DNA of 64,000 bases from Phocaeicola sartorii JCM 17136 = DSM 21941 (GTDB taxonomy: Bacteria; Bacteroidota; Bacteroidia; Bacteroidales; Bacteroidaceae). Under the pieces are notes generated by a model. It worked only from the letters and a program-made list of their open reading frames with translations, searched no databases and was not told where the DNA came from. The stretch lies in NCBI RefSeq assembly GCF_000614185.1, contig NZ_BAKM01000008.1, forward strand, positions 90,710-154,709, written 5' to 3'. A program made the position numbers and the translations under genes. The number at the start of each line of letters is the position of its first letter. Within the stretch, counting starts at the first letter, position 1. This document shows positions 45,061 through 54,637 of this stretch, one piece after another.

Positions 45061-46935
45061 TTAAAATTCCAGAAGCCATAAATCGAGGGTATGGCTTTCG
45101 CCTAATGAGCCTAACTTTTGGGTAATCCGATCTTTGAGGCGGAACTTTCTTTTAGAAACAGACTGAGGAGAGATATTCAGTATGCTTGCTATAGTAGGAT
45201 TGGAAAAACGAAGCTTGATAAGGCAGCATATCTGTAAATCACTCTCCGTTATTGAAGGAATCACTTGGCTTAAGCGTATCGTATAGTTATCAAACAACAA
45301 ATCAATATTCTTCTTGATTTCCTCCCATTGCAAAACATCGATGGGGGATTTTTTATCTTTCAAGTTCTTGATCACCCTTATGTCCTTTATCAGTAAGTTC
45401 GATAGATAGGTTTCTCTATCGCGTAACCGCTGATTTTCTTTTGCCAAAATTTCTAATCTCTTCAGTTCATTAGACTTTTCATTCAGGGTAAAGGAATATT
45501 TATTTATATTGTTTTGAAGCGTTTCATTCTCTTGCTTCAGGCTCTCGTTTTGCTGCTGTATTTCGACCAATGCTTTATGTTCTTCTTCCAGTTGTTCCTG
45601 TACTTCTTTGTTTTCTTCTATCTGCATGGCGAGTTCTTCCATCCGGTTTCTGTTGCGGGCAATTATCATCTCATTCTCTTGTATTTTAATGGTGTTCTGG
45701 TTTATTTCTTCTTCCTTCCTTTGGAGCAGGCGTTCTTTGCGAAGCAGTTTTTTTTGATATATATATATCATGACTGCTATTCCCACAACTATTTCTATTC
45801 CTGCCAACAATATCATATTAATTATATTCTTCTTATCAATTTCTAATTGACTCTTTTCATTGATAATTTTCTGTTGGTCGTATTCCTTTTGCATTTCAGC
45901 CAATTCACTACTTTTATTTAGGGTTTGTATCGAGTCCTGATAATTCAATAGCTGGTCGCAATAAACTGACATCTTTTCATATTCATGATTGTCCCGGCTT
46001 ACATAATATAAACCTTGATAAGCTGCACGAACTGTATAGATACTTGAAGAATGCAACGCTTTGTTAAAATAGTAATAAGCAGAATCAGAAATAGGAAGGT
46101 TGTAATAAATTTCACCTAACACCAAGAAGTTTTGCCCTAAGGATTCAATCTTGTCTGTTTCTTTTATCTGTAGTGCTTTCTGTGCATATTTCAAGGCAGA
46201 TTGATAATCTTTTATATTCGTATATATCCCTGCCAATTCATTCATGGCGCCTGAACACAAATAGTTATCTTCAGTTTTCTCAGCTAGCAGAATCGCTTTC
46301 TGATAATATTCTATCGAAGTATTCATTTGGTTTAATGCAGCCATAATTCTTGCAAGAAAAATATAAGAAGAGCATATATATTTATCATCATTTGCTAATT
46401 CTGCATAATGAAGTGCTTTTTCAATGTTTTTTGAAGCATCCTCATATAAATCTCGGAAAATATAGAGATCGCCTAGTTCTATATATATAAGGTGTGCCAA
46501 TTGGTAATCTTCTGTCTTCTCCACTTCCTCTATTGCTGCTAGGTAGAGTTTTTGTGCCTCTTCCGGCTTGCCGGCTATTTTGCACAATATACCTTTATAA
46601 TATAGCACCATCGCTCTACGCTGCGTATTCTCTTGGTGCATAAAGTAGTCGTATGCTATATTAATGAAGGTGGAATCTGCAACTTCCTCTCTATAATTTT
46701 TGTATTTAGCTTGGGTTAGAAATAAAGCCCATGTAGCTTTTTGCAATTTATCAGAAGATGCCGGGACCTGCATCTCTTGTAATATGTGTAATGCACTATC
46801 CGGGTGTTCATACATTATTGACTCTGCTTGCGTCAATTCGGGCAGTAATATTGTTGTGCCATTATTAGGGAATGTGCAAGCTGATAAGTAGGTGATAATG
46901 ATAGTTAGTATAATAATAACTTGTGTTCTTCTCAT
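45061..46935 (-). CDS. Membrane TPR sensor with C-terminal helix-turn-helix
   Basis: 624 residues. An N-terminal hydrophobic segment with a lipobox-like LSAC (Cys20) is followed by TPR repeats at about 35-340 (YYKGILCKIAGKPEEAQKLY, AMNELAGIYTNIKDYQSALK). A membrane helix lies at about 371-394 (IINMILLAGIEIVVGIAVMI), then a long coiled coil (about 400-510), and a C-terminal LuxR-like HTH (FSNPTIASILNISPQSVSKR, about 575-595). The layout suggests a one-component regulator that reads a periplasmic signal and binds DNA on the inside. Paralogue of the gene at 47827-49687. A -7 box lies at 46962-46969 on minus, just before the transposase remnant. Confidence 0.85.
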   Translation of the reverse strand: MRRTQVIIILTIIITYLSACTFPNNGTTILLPELTQAESIMYEHPDSALHILQEMQVPASSDKLQKATWALFLTQAKYKNYREEVADSTFINIAYDYFMHQENTQRRAMVLYYKGILCKIAGKPEEAQKLYLAAIEEVEKTEDYQLAHLIYIELGDLYIFRDLYEDASKNIEKALHYAELANDDKYICSSYIFLARIMAALNQMNTSIEYYQKAILLAEKTEDNYLCSGAMNELAGIYTNIKDYQSALKYAQKALQIKETDKIESLGQNFLVLGEIYYNLPISDSAYYYFNKALHSSSIYTVRAAYQGLYYVSRDNHEYEKMSVYCDQLLNYQDSIQTLNKSSELAEMQKEYDQQKIINEKSQLEIDKKNIINMILLAGIEIVVGIAVMIYIYQKKLLRKERLLQRKEEEINQNTIKIQENEMIIARNRNRMEELAMQIEENKEVQEQLEEEHKALVEIQQQNESLKQENETLQNNINKYSFTLNEKSNELKRLEILAKENQRLRDRETYLSNLLIKDIRVIKNLKDKKSPIDVLQWEEIKKNIDLLFDNYTIRLSQVIPSITESDLQICCLIKLRFSNPTIASILNISPQSVSKRKFRLKDRITQKLGSLGESHTLDLWLLEF

Positions 46936-46984
46936 TGTTTATTCAATTGATGTATAATTTGCAAAATTAGAAAATAAATGTCAA

Positions 46985-47508
46985 TTAGGAAATTAGATAG
47001 ATGAAAAATTTAGTTGATTCGGCATCCTCATCTGTAGCAGGACTGGAACCAGAATTTGAATCATCCTTATCTTTCGACTTCTCTTCGGCGGAAATTCTGG
47101 CCTTTTCAACTTGTTTTTTCAGAAGAGAGACACTCATGTTATTGAAGTCATTGTTGCCCAGTCGCTTACGAATGTTCACAAACAAAGTAGGGTCAAAGAT
47201 CGGTTTGTCGGTAAACTCGGACAGACCCACGAAATATTGCATATAGGGATTTTCCTGAATAGCCAAAATCGTTTCTTCGTCAGACTGGTTCATTTTGTGT
47301 TTGATGAGTAGCGAGCCGATAATCATGCGGGCGGGTTTGTTACCGACACCGCGTTTGCCATTATTCAAACGATGGTTATACAAACGTTCAATCTCATTCT
47401 AGGGAAGAGTGCACCCAATTGAACCCAACGATTAGATTTGGATAAGCCATCCAGGGAGGAGCGAAATATATCAATGCTGAGCTGTTTTCATTGTGAACTG
47501 TACTTCAT
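46985..47508 (-). pseudogene. Transposase remnant (DUF772/IS5-type N-terminal region)
   Basis: The long frame begins YNHRLNNGKRGVGNKPARMI and continues KHKMNQSDEETILAIQENPY, the N-terminal domain of IS5-group transposases, and stops after about 130 residues without a DDE catalytic core. Upstream, in other frames, LSIDIFRSSLDGLSKSNRWV and an ATG at 47508 (MKYSSQ then a stop) are still readable. It is truncated at both ends and broken by stops, so it is dead. It sits between the two TPR regulators. Confidence 0.75.
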
Positions 47509-47603
47509 AAAATCTTCTTTTAACACTCAAAGATACCCATTTTAAGATAAATGAGGGAATATACACATGACTATTTTAATGAAAATCAGTTAATTGATAT
47601 TAT

Positions 47604-47687
47604 TCAGGGAACTCTAAGTATGGTTAGCATTATAACCATACAAGTAATCGTTTTCTTTTTCATTGTAATGTTCTTTTTTATATTCAT
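47604..47687 (-). pseudogene. Truncated signal-peptide ORF, probably start of a lost DUF3244-like gene
   Basis: 27 codons with a lysine-rich start and hydrophobic core (MKKKTITCMVIMLTILRVP), preceded by a -7 box (TACTTTTG, complement of 47705-47712). It follows the second TPR regulator just as the DUF3244-like gene follows the first, but ends where the transposase remnant begins. Probably the surviving 5' end of a gene cut by insertion. The remaining bases between 47509 and 47603 hold nothing recognisable. Confidence 0.45.
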
Positions 47688-47756
47688 ATTGTATTTTATT
47701 TGTTGCAAAAGTACAATATTATAGCTAAAAGAGTATAGACGGGATATGGACAAATG

Positions 47757-47798
47757 AAAATAGATAAAAGGCTATAAAACAGTCTTTTATCTATTTTT
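47757..47798 (-). terminator. Intrinsic terminator after second TPR regulator
   Basis: TAGATAAAAGGCT (47761-47773) pairs with 47781-47793 with one G-T. A and T runs on both sides allow action in either direction. It lies 30 bases after the regulator stop. Confidence 0.7.
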
Positions 47799-47826
47799 GC
47801 TTTCACTTAATATGGACGAACTCTTC

Positions 47827-49687
47827 TTAATATTCTATGAGCCACGTATCTAGATTCTGATTTTTGTCGAATGTCCCTATTTCTTGGAGGATTTTTTCTT
47901 TCAGTCTCAATTTCCTCTTTGAAACGCTGGTAGAGGCGAGTCCGCCTATTTGGTGTGCTATATTTACATTGCTGTAGCGTAGTTTTATCAAGTAACATAG
48001 TTGCATGTCATTTTCTGTTAAGGTAGGTATTTGTAAGCGGATCCGTTCGGTGAAACCATTGTATATATAGTCTATCTTTACTCTAATTTCTTCCCATAGT
48101 AATGCATCAATGGGCAATAGACCTTTCTCGTTTATCTTTTCTTTGATATTTGTTTGCTTTATTAATAAATTGCAAAGATATGTTTCCCGTTGGTGCAGAT
48201 ATTGATTTTCTTGTGTCAGAGTATCGAGCTTTTTCATAGCTTTGGACTTTTCGTCCAGTGATGCCGTATAATGGTTGATGTTTTCCCGCAGTTTTAGATT
48301 CTCTTGTTGTAACTGCTGATTTTGTTGCAGCATTTCCTGTAGCATATTTTGTTGTTCTTCCCATAACTCTTTTGCTCCTTTGTGTTCTTTCATTTGTGCA
48401 ATGAGTTCATCCATACGCATTTGGTTACTATAAATGATATTTTCATTATCACGCAGTTGCTCTATATAGGAACGTATTTCATTTTCCTTTTCTTGTAGTT
48501 TTTTTCTTTGAAGTGTTATTTTACGTTGATAGCCATAAATAGTAATGATAATGGTGCAGAGTAAAATACTTAATATAATCAGTGTATTGCGTATAGTCCG
48601 GTCTTTTTCAATTTGCAATTGATTCTTTTCGTTAATGATTTTCTGTTGATCGTATTTTTCCTGCATTTCTATCAATACTTTGCTATGCTCTATTTTATTG
48701 ATGGAGTCTTGATATTGCCACAATTTATTGCTGTATTCTACCGCTTTTTTATAGTCTTTTTCTTTTTTAGAAAGGTAAAATAGCGCTTGGTAGGCACAGT
48801 ATGCTGTATGAATATTATTTGATTGGGATGCTTTGTTTAGATAAAAGTAAGCAGAATCATTTTGACCTAAATATCGATATGTATCGCCTAGTCTAAGTCT
48901 TTTTTTTGTCTGTTTCTTCTATTTGGATAGCTTCTTTTATATAGTGTAATGCTTTCTTGTGATTGTTGATATGATTATAAAAGATAGATATTTCATTCAG
49001 AGCATCCCCTGTTGGTTTTATTAGTTTATATGTTCTCCCCAACTTTATAGCTTCATTGTAGGACTCTATGGCTTTATTATATTCACATTTTAGAGCATAC
49101 GCTCTTGCAATCAGTATATAGGAGTAGGCTATGTAATCTTTATATTTGGATAATTGGGCATATTGTTGCGCTTTCTCGAAATACTGCATGGTATAATCAC
49201 TAAGTTCGCGGTAAGCATATATCATTCCTATACTAGAATGAATGAGATAGGCGAGTTTGTAGTCTTCGGTCAATTCTACTGTTTTTGCAGCTTCAAGAAA
49301 TTGTTTTAGGGCTTCATCATCCTGATTGTGTTCATTATATACTATACCTTTATAATATAGTACCATTGCTTTCCGTTGCATATCATTTCCTTTTGTGAAA
49401 AAAGAATAGGCTATATTGATTAAAGAATCGGATTGCTTTATATCATTCTTATATTTGGCTTGTGTCATTAGCAGTGCCCATGTGGCATGTTGCAGTTGAT
49501 TCGAAGAAGAGGATATGTGCATATCTTGTAGTATCTGCAAAGCACTGTCGGGATGTTCGTACATCACTTCTTCTGCATCAGACAATGCGGAAGAAATACG
49601 AACTGAGGTTGTTTCATGTTCTACGCAGGCTGAAAGAACAATGCAGACTGTTGCTATCAGCCCAATAATTTTATAAGCTTGTGTCAT
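47827..49687 (-). CDS. Membrane TPR sensor with C-terminal helix-turn-helix, frameshift in an A run
   Basis: Paralogue of the 45061-46935 regulator, with the same order: a hydrophobic N-terminus with lipobox-like LSAC, TPR repeats (YYKGIVYNEHNQDDEALKQF), a membrane helix (TLIILSILLCTIIITIYGYQ), a coiled coil and a C-terminal HTH (YSNVNIAHQIGGLASTSVSK). The frame breaks at 48900-48907, a run of eight A on the coding strand: DKKKT then stop, against DKKRLRLGDTYRYLGQ if the run is one shorter or two longer. The corrected length of about 620 residues matches its paralogue. The run may be a sequence error or a real slippage site. A -7 box lies at 49713-49720 on minus. Confidence 0.8.
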
Positions 49688-49780
49688 GTTGTTATGAGGA
49701 TAATAATAAATACAAAGATACAGAATCGTTTTTAGAAGGACATCTGCGAATGTGTAAAATTATATATTAATTAATATGCA

Positions 49781-49894
49781 TTAACATTCTGCTTGTCGTA
49801 TTATCTGATGGTGGTTATCTTTTACCTCATGTCCGTTTCTTATTATTCGAGCACCTTGTTCATCGGTAACTGGCAAACTTTTCAAAGAACTCAT
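49781..49894 (-). CDS. Possible small peptide, 37 aa
   Basis: ATG 49894 to TAA 49781, beginning MSSLKSLPVTDEQGARIIRN and ending QIIRQAEC. It lies in a long AT-rich gap next to the peptide-maturation arm. The N-terminus resembles small Bacteroides peptide leaders in style, but there is no Gly-Gly. Upstream there is only a one-mismatch -7 box. Weak support. Confidence 0.25.
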   Translation of the reverse strand: MSSLKSLPVTDEQGARIIRNGHEVKDNHHQIIRQAEC

Positions 49895-50325
49895 TTTATT
49901 TACAGTCAAAGCCACTTAGGATTAGCTGATTTTTAACGAACTATTGCAGCTTGGCATTAATAATCCTATTATAAATAAAAGTTAAATAGCAGATTCTATT
50001 TAGTCAGTCCAGATTGTTCGGACTAGCTTGACTTACATTTGCAATATAATTTGATTCACTATTTAAGAATACTGGTGTTCAGCATGAATTTAAGTATATC
50101 TTAAATTTCGGTCTTAAATAATTTAGTTTATCTGTTTTACCATAATGGTAAGTTTGTCAGCAGAAATTAGATTATTATTCTAAGCATCTTAATAAAATAA
50201 GACAGACTGTTTTATTGAGAATGCGTGCATTTTAAAAAAAGGTGTTTATTCTGGTAGTAGAGGAATGGATACTTGGTGAAATGAATACGTGTATAATATT
50301 TTTTTGTAAATAAATTCTTTGAGGT
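49895..50325 (+). promoter_or_regulatory. Non-coding region upstream of the precursor peptide, with -7 box
   Basis: AT-rich, no gene seen. TACATTTG at 50034-50041 is a full -7 consensus match facing the precursor, with a partial -33 (ATTG, 50013-50016). If used, the leader before the precursor would be about 275 nt, long enough for RNA-level control. Confidence 0.4.
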
Positions 50326-50460
50326 ATGAATACAAATACTCAGCAGGAAACAGAAACTTTACTGGGAACAGAATTGGAGCAGATACAAGGTGGAGCTTGT
50401 AATTGTGATTCAGGTGCAGGTCAGATTGTAGTTAGACCTGTTAGACCGGGGCAATTATAA
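50326..50460 (+). CDS. Double-glycine precursor peptide with CxC core (RiPP candidate)
   Basis: 44 codons. The acidic leader TETLLGTELEQIQGG ends in Gly22-Gly23, the classic C39 cleavage site. The 21-residue core starts ACNCDSGAGQ (Cys25, Cys27) and ends VRPVRPGQL. GAGG lies 2 bases before the ATG; the start is fixed by the leader. It lies 126 bases before a radical SAM/SPASM maturase, with an attenuator-like hairpin between. It is expected to be modified by the maturase, then cleaved and exported by the C39 transporter at 42011-44212. The modification and the final activity are unknown. Confidence 0.8.
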   Translation: MNTNTQQETETLLGTELEQIQGGACNCDSGAGQIVVRPVRPGQL

Positions 50461-50536
50461 TTAATTCTATAAAAAATTGATTATGGTTCGCATCCAGTTC
50501 TTAATATAAGTATAGTGAATCTCAAATATTCAATTT

Positions 50537-50580
50537 AGTAAGGAGGATATTCCTCCTTACTATTTTATGTATAAAATAGT
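50537..50580 (+). promoter_or_regulatory. Two overlapping hairpins between precursor and maturase (attenuator candidate)
   Basis: Hairpin 1: AGTAAGGAGGA (50537-50547), TAT loop, perfect complement at 50551-50561, then ATTTTA. Hairpin 2: ACTATTTTAT (50559-50568), GT, perfect complement to 50580. They share three bases, so they compete. Hairpin 1 looks like a leaky terminator that would give more precursor than maturase message. Confidence 0.6.
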
Positions 50581-50586
50581 TGTATT

Positions 50587-52065
50587 ATGTATATCTACTT
50601 AAATCCGCAATATGTGATTCGAAATGAAAAGCATTGTTCCTATATTATCTCTAAATCTGCTTTAATTACCACTAAGCTAGAATATACTATGGCCTTTGCT
50701 AGTGTACTTCCGCCGTGTATAGGGTATATTTTGTCGCATATTGGAGAGGGGGAGTTAAATGCTTCAATAGAAAAAATAGCAAATACTCTAAATGTAAAGT
50801 CGGATATAATTGAAAAGTTTATTCGAAAGATAATAGATAATCCTATAAAAGTAGGATGGAATTATAAAGGAGTGACGATATCTTTTCCTCCATATTTGCT
50901 GACTTCTGTTAAAGAGGAGTCAGAAGGAAGTGTCTATACAGATGATGAATTGTTTTATACTACAGACTTTATACCTAAACGTCCTTCGATTCCGCTGAAT
51001 CTTAATTTTATGATTACCACTAAGTGCGGAACAGATTGTATGTATTGCTACGCAGATAGAAATAAAAGGTATGATTTGACAAGTCGGCAAATCATGAAGG
51101 TAATCGATGAAGCTCATGATATAGGGGTTGTTAATTTAGCTTTGACAGGAGGTGATATATTTGCTTTTCCAGACTGGAAAAAGTTGGTACGAAAAGTTGG
51201 TCTATATGGTTTTAAACCTTTGCTGAGTACGAAGATACCGTTAAAAAAGGATGATGTTTACTTCTTAAAAGAGTCTGGAATTAATTTTTTGCAATTTTCA
51301 TTAGATTCTGTATTTCCGTCCACTTTGCAAACGATGGTACATGTAAAGGAAGACTATATAGATAATGTAAGGCATATGTTTGAATATTGTACAGATAATG
51401 GGATAAAGGTGACAGTTCGTACTGTGCTGACTAAATATAATAGTGATAGTAATGAAATAGATTCATTGTGTGCTTTTCTTGAAGGGCAGTTATGTGTTGC
51501 TAATTGGGTGTTGACACCGGCCTTTTATTCTGGATATAAGAATGGCTATACGGATTATAGAGCAAGTGACGATGCTTTGGTTCATGTTTATAAGATGACT
51601 AAAATAAAAAGCTCATCAGTTGGCTTTAATATTTTATATAATAAAATGAGTGATGAAAGATATAATCTCCATTCATATAAGACTGTAGATGAATTTGTAG
51701 CTGAAAACCAGATATGTAATGCAAATAGCTATTCAATGTCTATCTTGGCAGATGGTAATACTACAGCATGTGAAATGTTATATGACAATCCACACTTCAT
51801 ATTTGGAAATGTACGACAACATACGCTGCGTGATTTATGGAACTCGGATGTTGCATTGAAAATGTATTCATATACACAGCAAATGATAAAGCGGAAGGAA
51901 AATAATGCTTGTACGAAATGTAAAGTGTATGCTGATTGCAAACTTGGAGTGGGAAAGAAAGTTTGCTATGTTGATATAGCCAAAGTTTATGGAGCGGATA
52001 GATATGAGTATCCTGATCCGCGATGCCCTCAGGCGTTGAGATGTGAAGAGAACTTAATATTATAA
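50587..52065 (+). CDS. Radical SAM/SPASM peptide maturase
   Basis: 492 residues, intact. An N-terminal peptide-recognition-like region (about 1-130) begins MYIYLNPQYVIRNEKH, like the first maturase. The radical SAM cluster motif is CGTDCMYC (C147, C151, C154), with the strands VVNLALTGGDIFAF and INFLQFSLDSV. The SPASM domain has Cys residues in QICNANSYSM, TTACEML, NACTKCKVYADCKLG and the end motif YEYPDPRCPQ. It should act on the 44-aa precursor encoded just upstream. The gene is visibly more AT-rich than the barrel genes after it, hinting at a different origin. Confidence 0.9.
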   Translation: MYIYLNPQYVIRNEKHCSYIISKSALITTKLEYTMAFASVLPPCIGYILSHIGEGELNASIEKIANTLNVKSDIIEKFIRKIIDNPIKVGWNYKGVTISFPPYLLTSVKEESEGSVYTDDELFYTTDFIPKRPSIPLNLNFMITTKCGTDCMYCYADRNKRYDLTSRQIMKVIDEAHDIGVVNLALTGGDIFAFPDWKKLVRKVGLYGFKPLLSTKIPLKKDDVYFLKESGINFLQFSLDSVFPSTLQTMVHVKEDYIDNVRHMFEYCTDNGIKVTVRTVLTKYNSDSNEIDSLCAFLEGQLCVANWVLTPAFYSGYKNGYTDYRASDDALVHVYKMTKIKSSSVGFNILYNKMSDERYNLHSYKTVDEFVAENQICNANSYSMSILADGNTTACEMLYDNPHFIFGNVRQHTLRDLWNSDVALKMYSYTQQMIKRKENNACTKCKVYADCKLGVGKKVCYVDIAKVYGADRYEYPDPRCPQALRCEENLIL

Positions 52066-52072
52066 TATATGA

Positions 52073-52107
52073 TTACATGTAGATACAATACGCTTATGAA
52101 ATTATTA
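52073..52107. repeat. 35-bp direct repeat, copy 1
   Basis: Begins TTACATGTAGATACAATACG and covers the leader and first codons of the barrel gene. An exact second copy lies at 61707-61741, at the far end of the barrel array. Confidence 0.9.
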
Positions 52108-54405
52108 GTTTTTACCCTTTTATCTCTGATGGTTGTTTTACAGTTATCCGCGCAATCCTTTTCCGGAAAGGTGGTGGACGAGAACCGACAACCAATGCCT
52201 TATGCCAATATAGTACTACTCTCTCTTCCTGATTCCGCTTTTGTGGCCGGAACCATCAGTGATGAGCAGGGTATGTTCTCATTCCCCGAATCTTCTACAG
52301 CGCAATTGGTATGTATATCTTCCATCGGCTATAAAACACTTTATAAGGCTTGTGCCGGAACAGATTTGGGAGTTGTCAAACTATCGTTTGACACGCAGCA
52401 ACTGGGTGAGGTGGTAGTAAGGGGAAACTTGCCCAAGACCCGCTTGAAAGATGGGGCGTTAACTACCAATATACAACATTCTATATTGAGTGATATAGGT
52501 TCTGCCAATGATGTACTGGCAAAAGTCCCCGGCATACAGGGAAAGGATGGCAATTTTACTGTGTTCGGCAAAGGCGAACCTGTGTTTTATATTAATGGAA
52601 GAATGGTCCGCGATAATGCAGAACTGGAGAGGTTGCACTCCAAGGATATAAAGAGTGTGGATGTTATAACCAACCCCGGAGCGCAATATGACGCAACAGT
52701 AAAGGCGGTAGTCCTTATCAGAACACTGCGGCCGGTAGGTGAAGGACTGGGATTCAATGTACGCACTTCGCACATGTATGGCAAGCATTATTTTATGTTG
52801 AACCAAGTGGATTTGAATTATCGTCATAAAGGACTTGACATAATGGGGTCATTGTTTTACAGCGGAGGAAAAGACGGGACAAATACCCGGCTGGATGAAC
52901 AGGCCTTTACAGATACACCGTGGATATTGCATTCCAAGGCTTCTACTGTGGCAAGAAGAAAAAACTATAAAGCAAGGCTGGGAGCCAACTACGTATTCAG
53001 TGAAAAACATTCTATGGGGATGCTTTATGACTATGTATGCTATACTACCAAGGAGCCTCATTACTTCATGGACTCGCAGATGAGGCAGGAAGGAACGCTC
53101 ATTGATGAATGGACGGGACATAATAGGCTTTCAAATCGTTATCCGTCTCATTTGGTAAATACCTACTATACCGGAAGTATAGGAAAATTATCGGTCAACT
53201 TCAATATGGATGTGCGTCGTGGAAAGACTGAAAATCAGCAGACTACTCAGGAAGATAGCGGAAATCCGACGGACAGGACGGTAAGTACCCGGAGCGACTG
53301 TAACAATGGGCTGCTTGCCGGAAAGCTGGTGATGGAACATCCCTTATGGAAAGGGAAACTCTCGCTCGGCGGTGAATACACAAATACATATCAGAAGAAT
53401 AAATTTCAGAATGAACAGGGTATATTGGAAGATACAGACAATGAGGTAAAGGAAAATACAACATCCGCTTTCCTTCAGTATAGTGCCACGTTGGGCAAGT
53501 TTACTCTGGGAGCCGGAATAAGATATGAACACAATGTTTCTGATTATTATGAAGCCGGGGAGAAGAAAAACGAGCAGAGTAAAACGTATGACAATCTGTT
53601 CCCGTCTGTTTCTGCTGCCTTTACCTCCGGTCAATATAATATAGACTTGAGCTATGTCAGAAAGACGGAACGTCCTTCCTACAGCCAGCTGGATGGGAAC
53701 ATGAGCTATGTGAACCGATACACTTATCTGAGTGGGAATCCGTTGCTGAAGCCTGTCACCACATCGGATATGACAATGGTGGCTTCCTTTCGGTTCCTTC
53801 AGTTCATAGCCGGCTATCAACATGTGGAGGATAACATTGCTTATACCATCCGTCCATTGGAAGGATCTTCTTATATCACACATACCACTTATGAGAATTT
53901 CAAGAAGATGGATAAACTGACATTGATGGTGTCCGCTTCCCCCACTTTAGCTTGTTGGAATTTGAATTATAGTGTGGGAATGATAAAGCAGATGTTTGAA
54001 CTAAATCATAAAGGGGAGATGAAGCGGATGAACCGTCCCATATTTTATGCCTCGTTGTTTAATACTTTCAGCCTTCCGGGGGATGTTAAACTGACACTGG
54101 ATGCGGTGTATATGGGAAAGGGAAATACTCAGAATATGCTGCTGGGCGAAGATAAGTATATTGATGTAAGTATCAGCAAGAAATTTTTAAAGAGCAAGGC
54201 TTTGCAGGTTAAGTTGGAATGTCTTGATGTTTTTGACTGGAAACGCAATGACATGACATTGTTCGGGGTACAGCATGTGTTGCGTGAGACGAATTCATGG
54301 ACGGATATGAGAAGGGTGGTGCTGACCGTGCGCTATAACTTTAACCCGTCAAAGGGAAAATATCGAGGTGCAGGAGCGGGTGAGGCTGAAAAGGCACGTC
54401 TCTAA
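52096..54405 (+). CDS. TonB-receptor-like outer-membrane barrel (OMP_b-brl_3 type)
   Basis: 769 residues from ATG 52096 (signal peptide MKLLVFTLLSLMVVLQLSAQ); an in-frame ATG at 52069 is less likely. A carboxypeptidase-regulatory repeat (SGKVVDENRQPMPYANIVLL, SLPDSAFVAGTISDEQG) is followed by a plug-like region (SANDVLAKVPGIQG, VDVITNPGAQYDATVKAVVL), a barrel (YLSGNPLLKPVTTSDMTMVA) and the shared tail KYRGAGAGEAEKARL. It follows the maturase by 30 bases. Its role may be outer-membrane passage of the mature peptide, uptake, or self-protection. Confidence 0.88.
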   Translation: MKLLVFTLLSLMVVLQLSAQSFSGKVVDENRQPMPYANIVLLSLPDSAFVAGTISDEQGMFSFPESSTAQLVCISSIGYKTLYKACAGTDLGVVKLSFDTQQLGEVVVRGNLPKTRLKDGALTTNIQHSILSDIGSANDVLAKVPGIQGKDGNFTVFGKGEPVFYINGRMVRDNAELERLHSKDIKSVDVITNPGAQYDATVKAVVLIRTLRPVGEGLGFNVRTSHMYGKHYFMLNQVDLNYRHKGLDIMGSLFYSGGKDGTNTRLDEQAFTDTPWILHSKASTVARRKNYKARLGANYVFSEKHSMGMLYDYVCYTTKEPHYFMDSQMRQEGTLIDEWTGHNRLSNRYPSHLVNTYYTGSIGKLSVNFNMDVRRGKTENQQTTQEDSGNPTDRTVSTRSDCNNGLLAGKLVMEHPLWKGKLSLGGEYTNTYQKNKFQNEQGILEDTDNEVKENTTSAFLQYSATLGKFTLGAGIRYEHNVSDYYEAGEKKNEQSKTYDNLFPSVSAAFTSGQYNIDLSYVRKTERPSYSQLDGNMSYVNRYTYLSGNPLLKPVTTSDMTMVASFRFLQFIAGYQHVEDNIAYTIRPLEGSSYITHTTYENFKKMDKLTLMVSASPTLACWNLNYSVGMIKQMFELNHKGEMKRMNRPIFYASLFNTFSLPGDVKLTLDAVYMGKGNTQNMLLGEDKYIDVSISKKFLKSKALQVKLECLDVFDWKRNDMTLFGVQHVLRETNSWTDMRRVVLTVRYNFNPSKGKYRGAGAGEAEKARL

Positions 54406-54478
54406 AAGAACTTTTATAGTTTCTCCACTTCTTCTTTCGGCTTAAGGTAATTGGACAGAAAAAGCATATTTTTAATAA

Positions 54479-54637
54479 AATTCTTTGGTGTTATAGCTCT
54501 TTGTTGTACTTTTGCGTAAATTTATAAAAAATATATATGAAAAAGTTATTATTACTAACCTTATGCTTAATGGTGAAAAGTCTGTCCATGCAGGCGCAAA
54601 CTATCAGCGGAAAGCTGATAGATGAACACAAACAACC
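54479..54637. repeat. 159-bp direct repeat, copy 1
   Basis: Covers a promoter, leader, signal peptide and first 34 codons of the barrel gene. It matches 59314-59472 at 157 of 159 positions. Confidence 0.9.
54484..54514 (+). promoter_or_regulatory. Promoter inside the barrel array
   Basis: TTTG (54484-54487) and TACTTTTG (54507-54514), spaced 19 bases, 22 bases before the ATG. Confidence 0.75.

Noticed and set aside
49688..50325. CRISPR or tRNA in the long AT-rich gap
   Set aside because: No spaced repeats and no cloverleaf or CCA-type end were found; only a -7 box and one weak small ORF.
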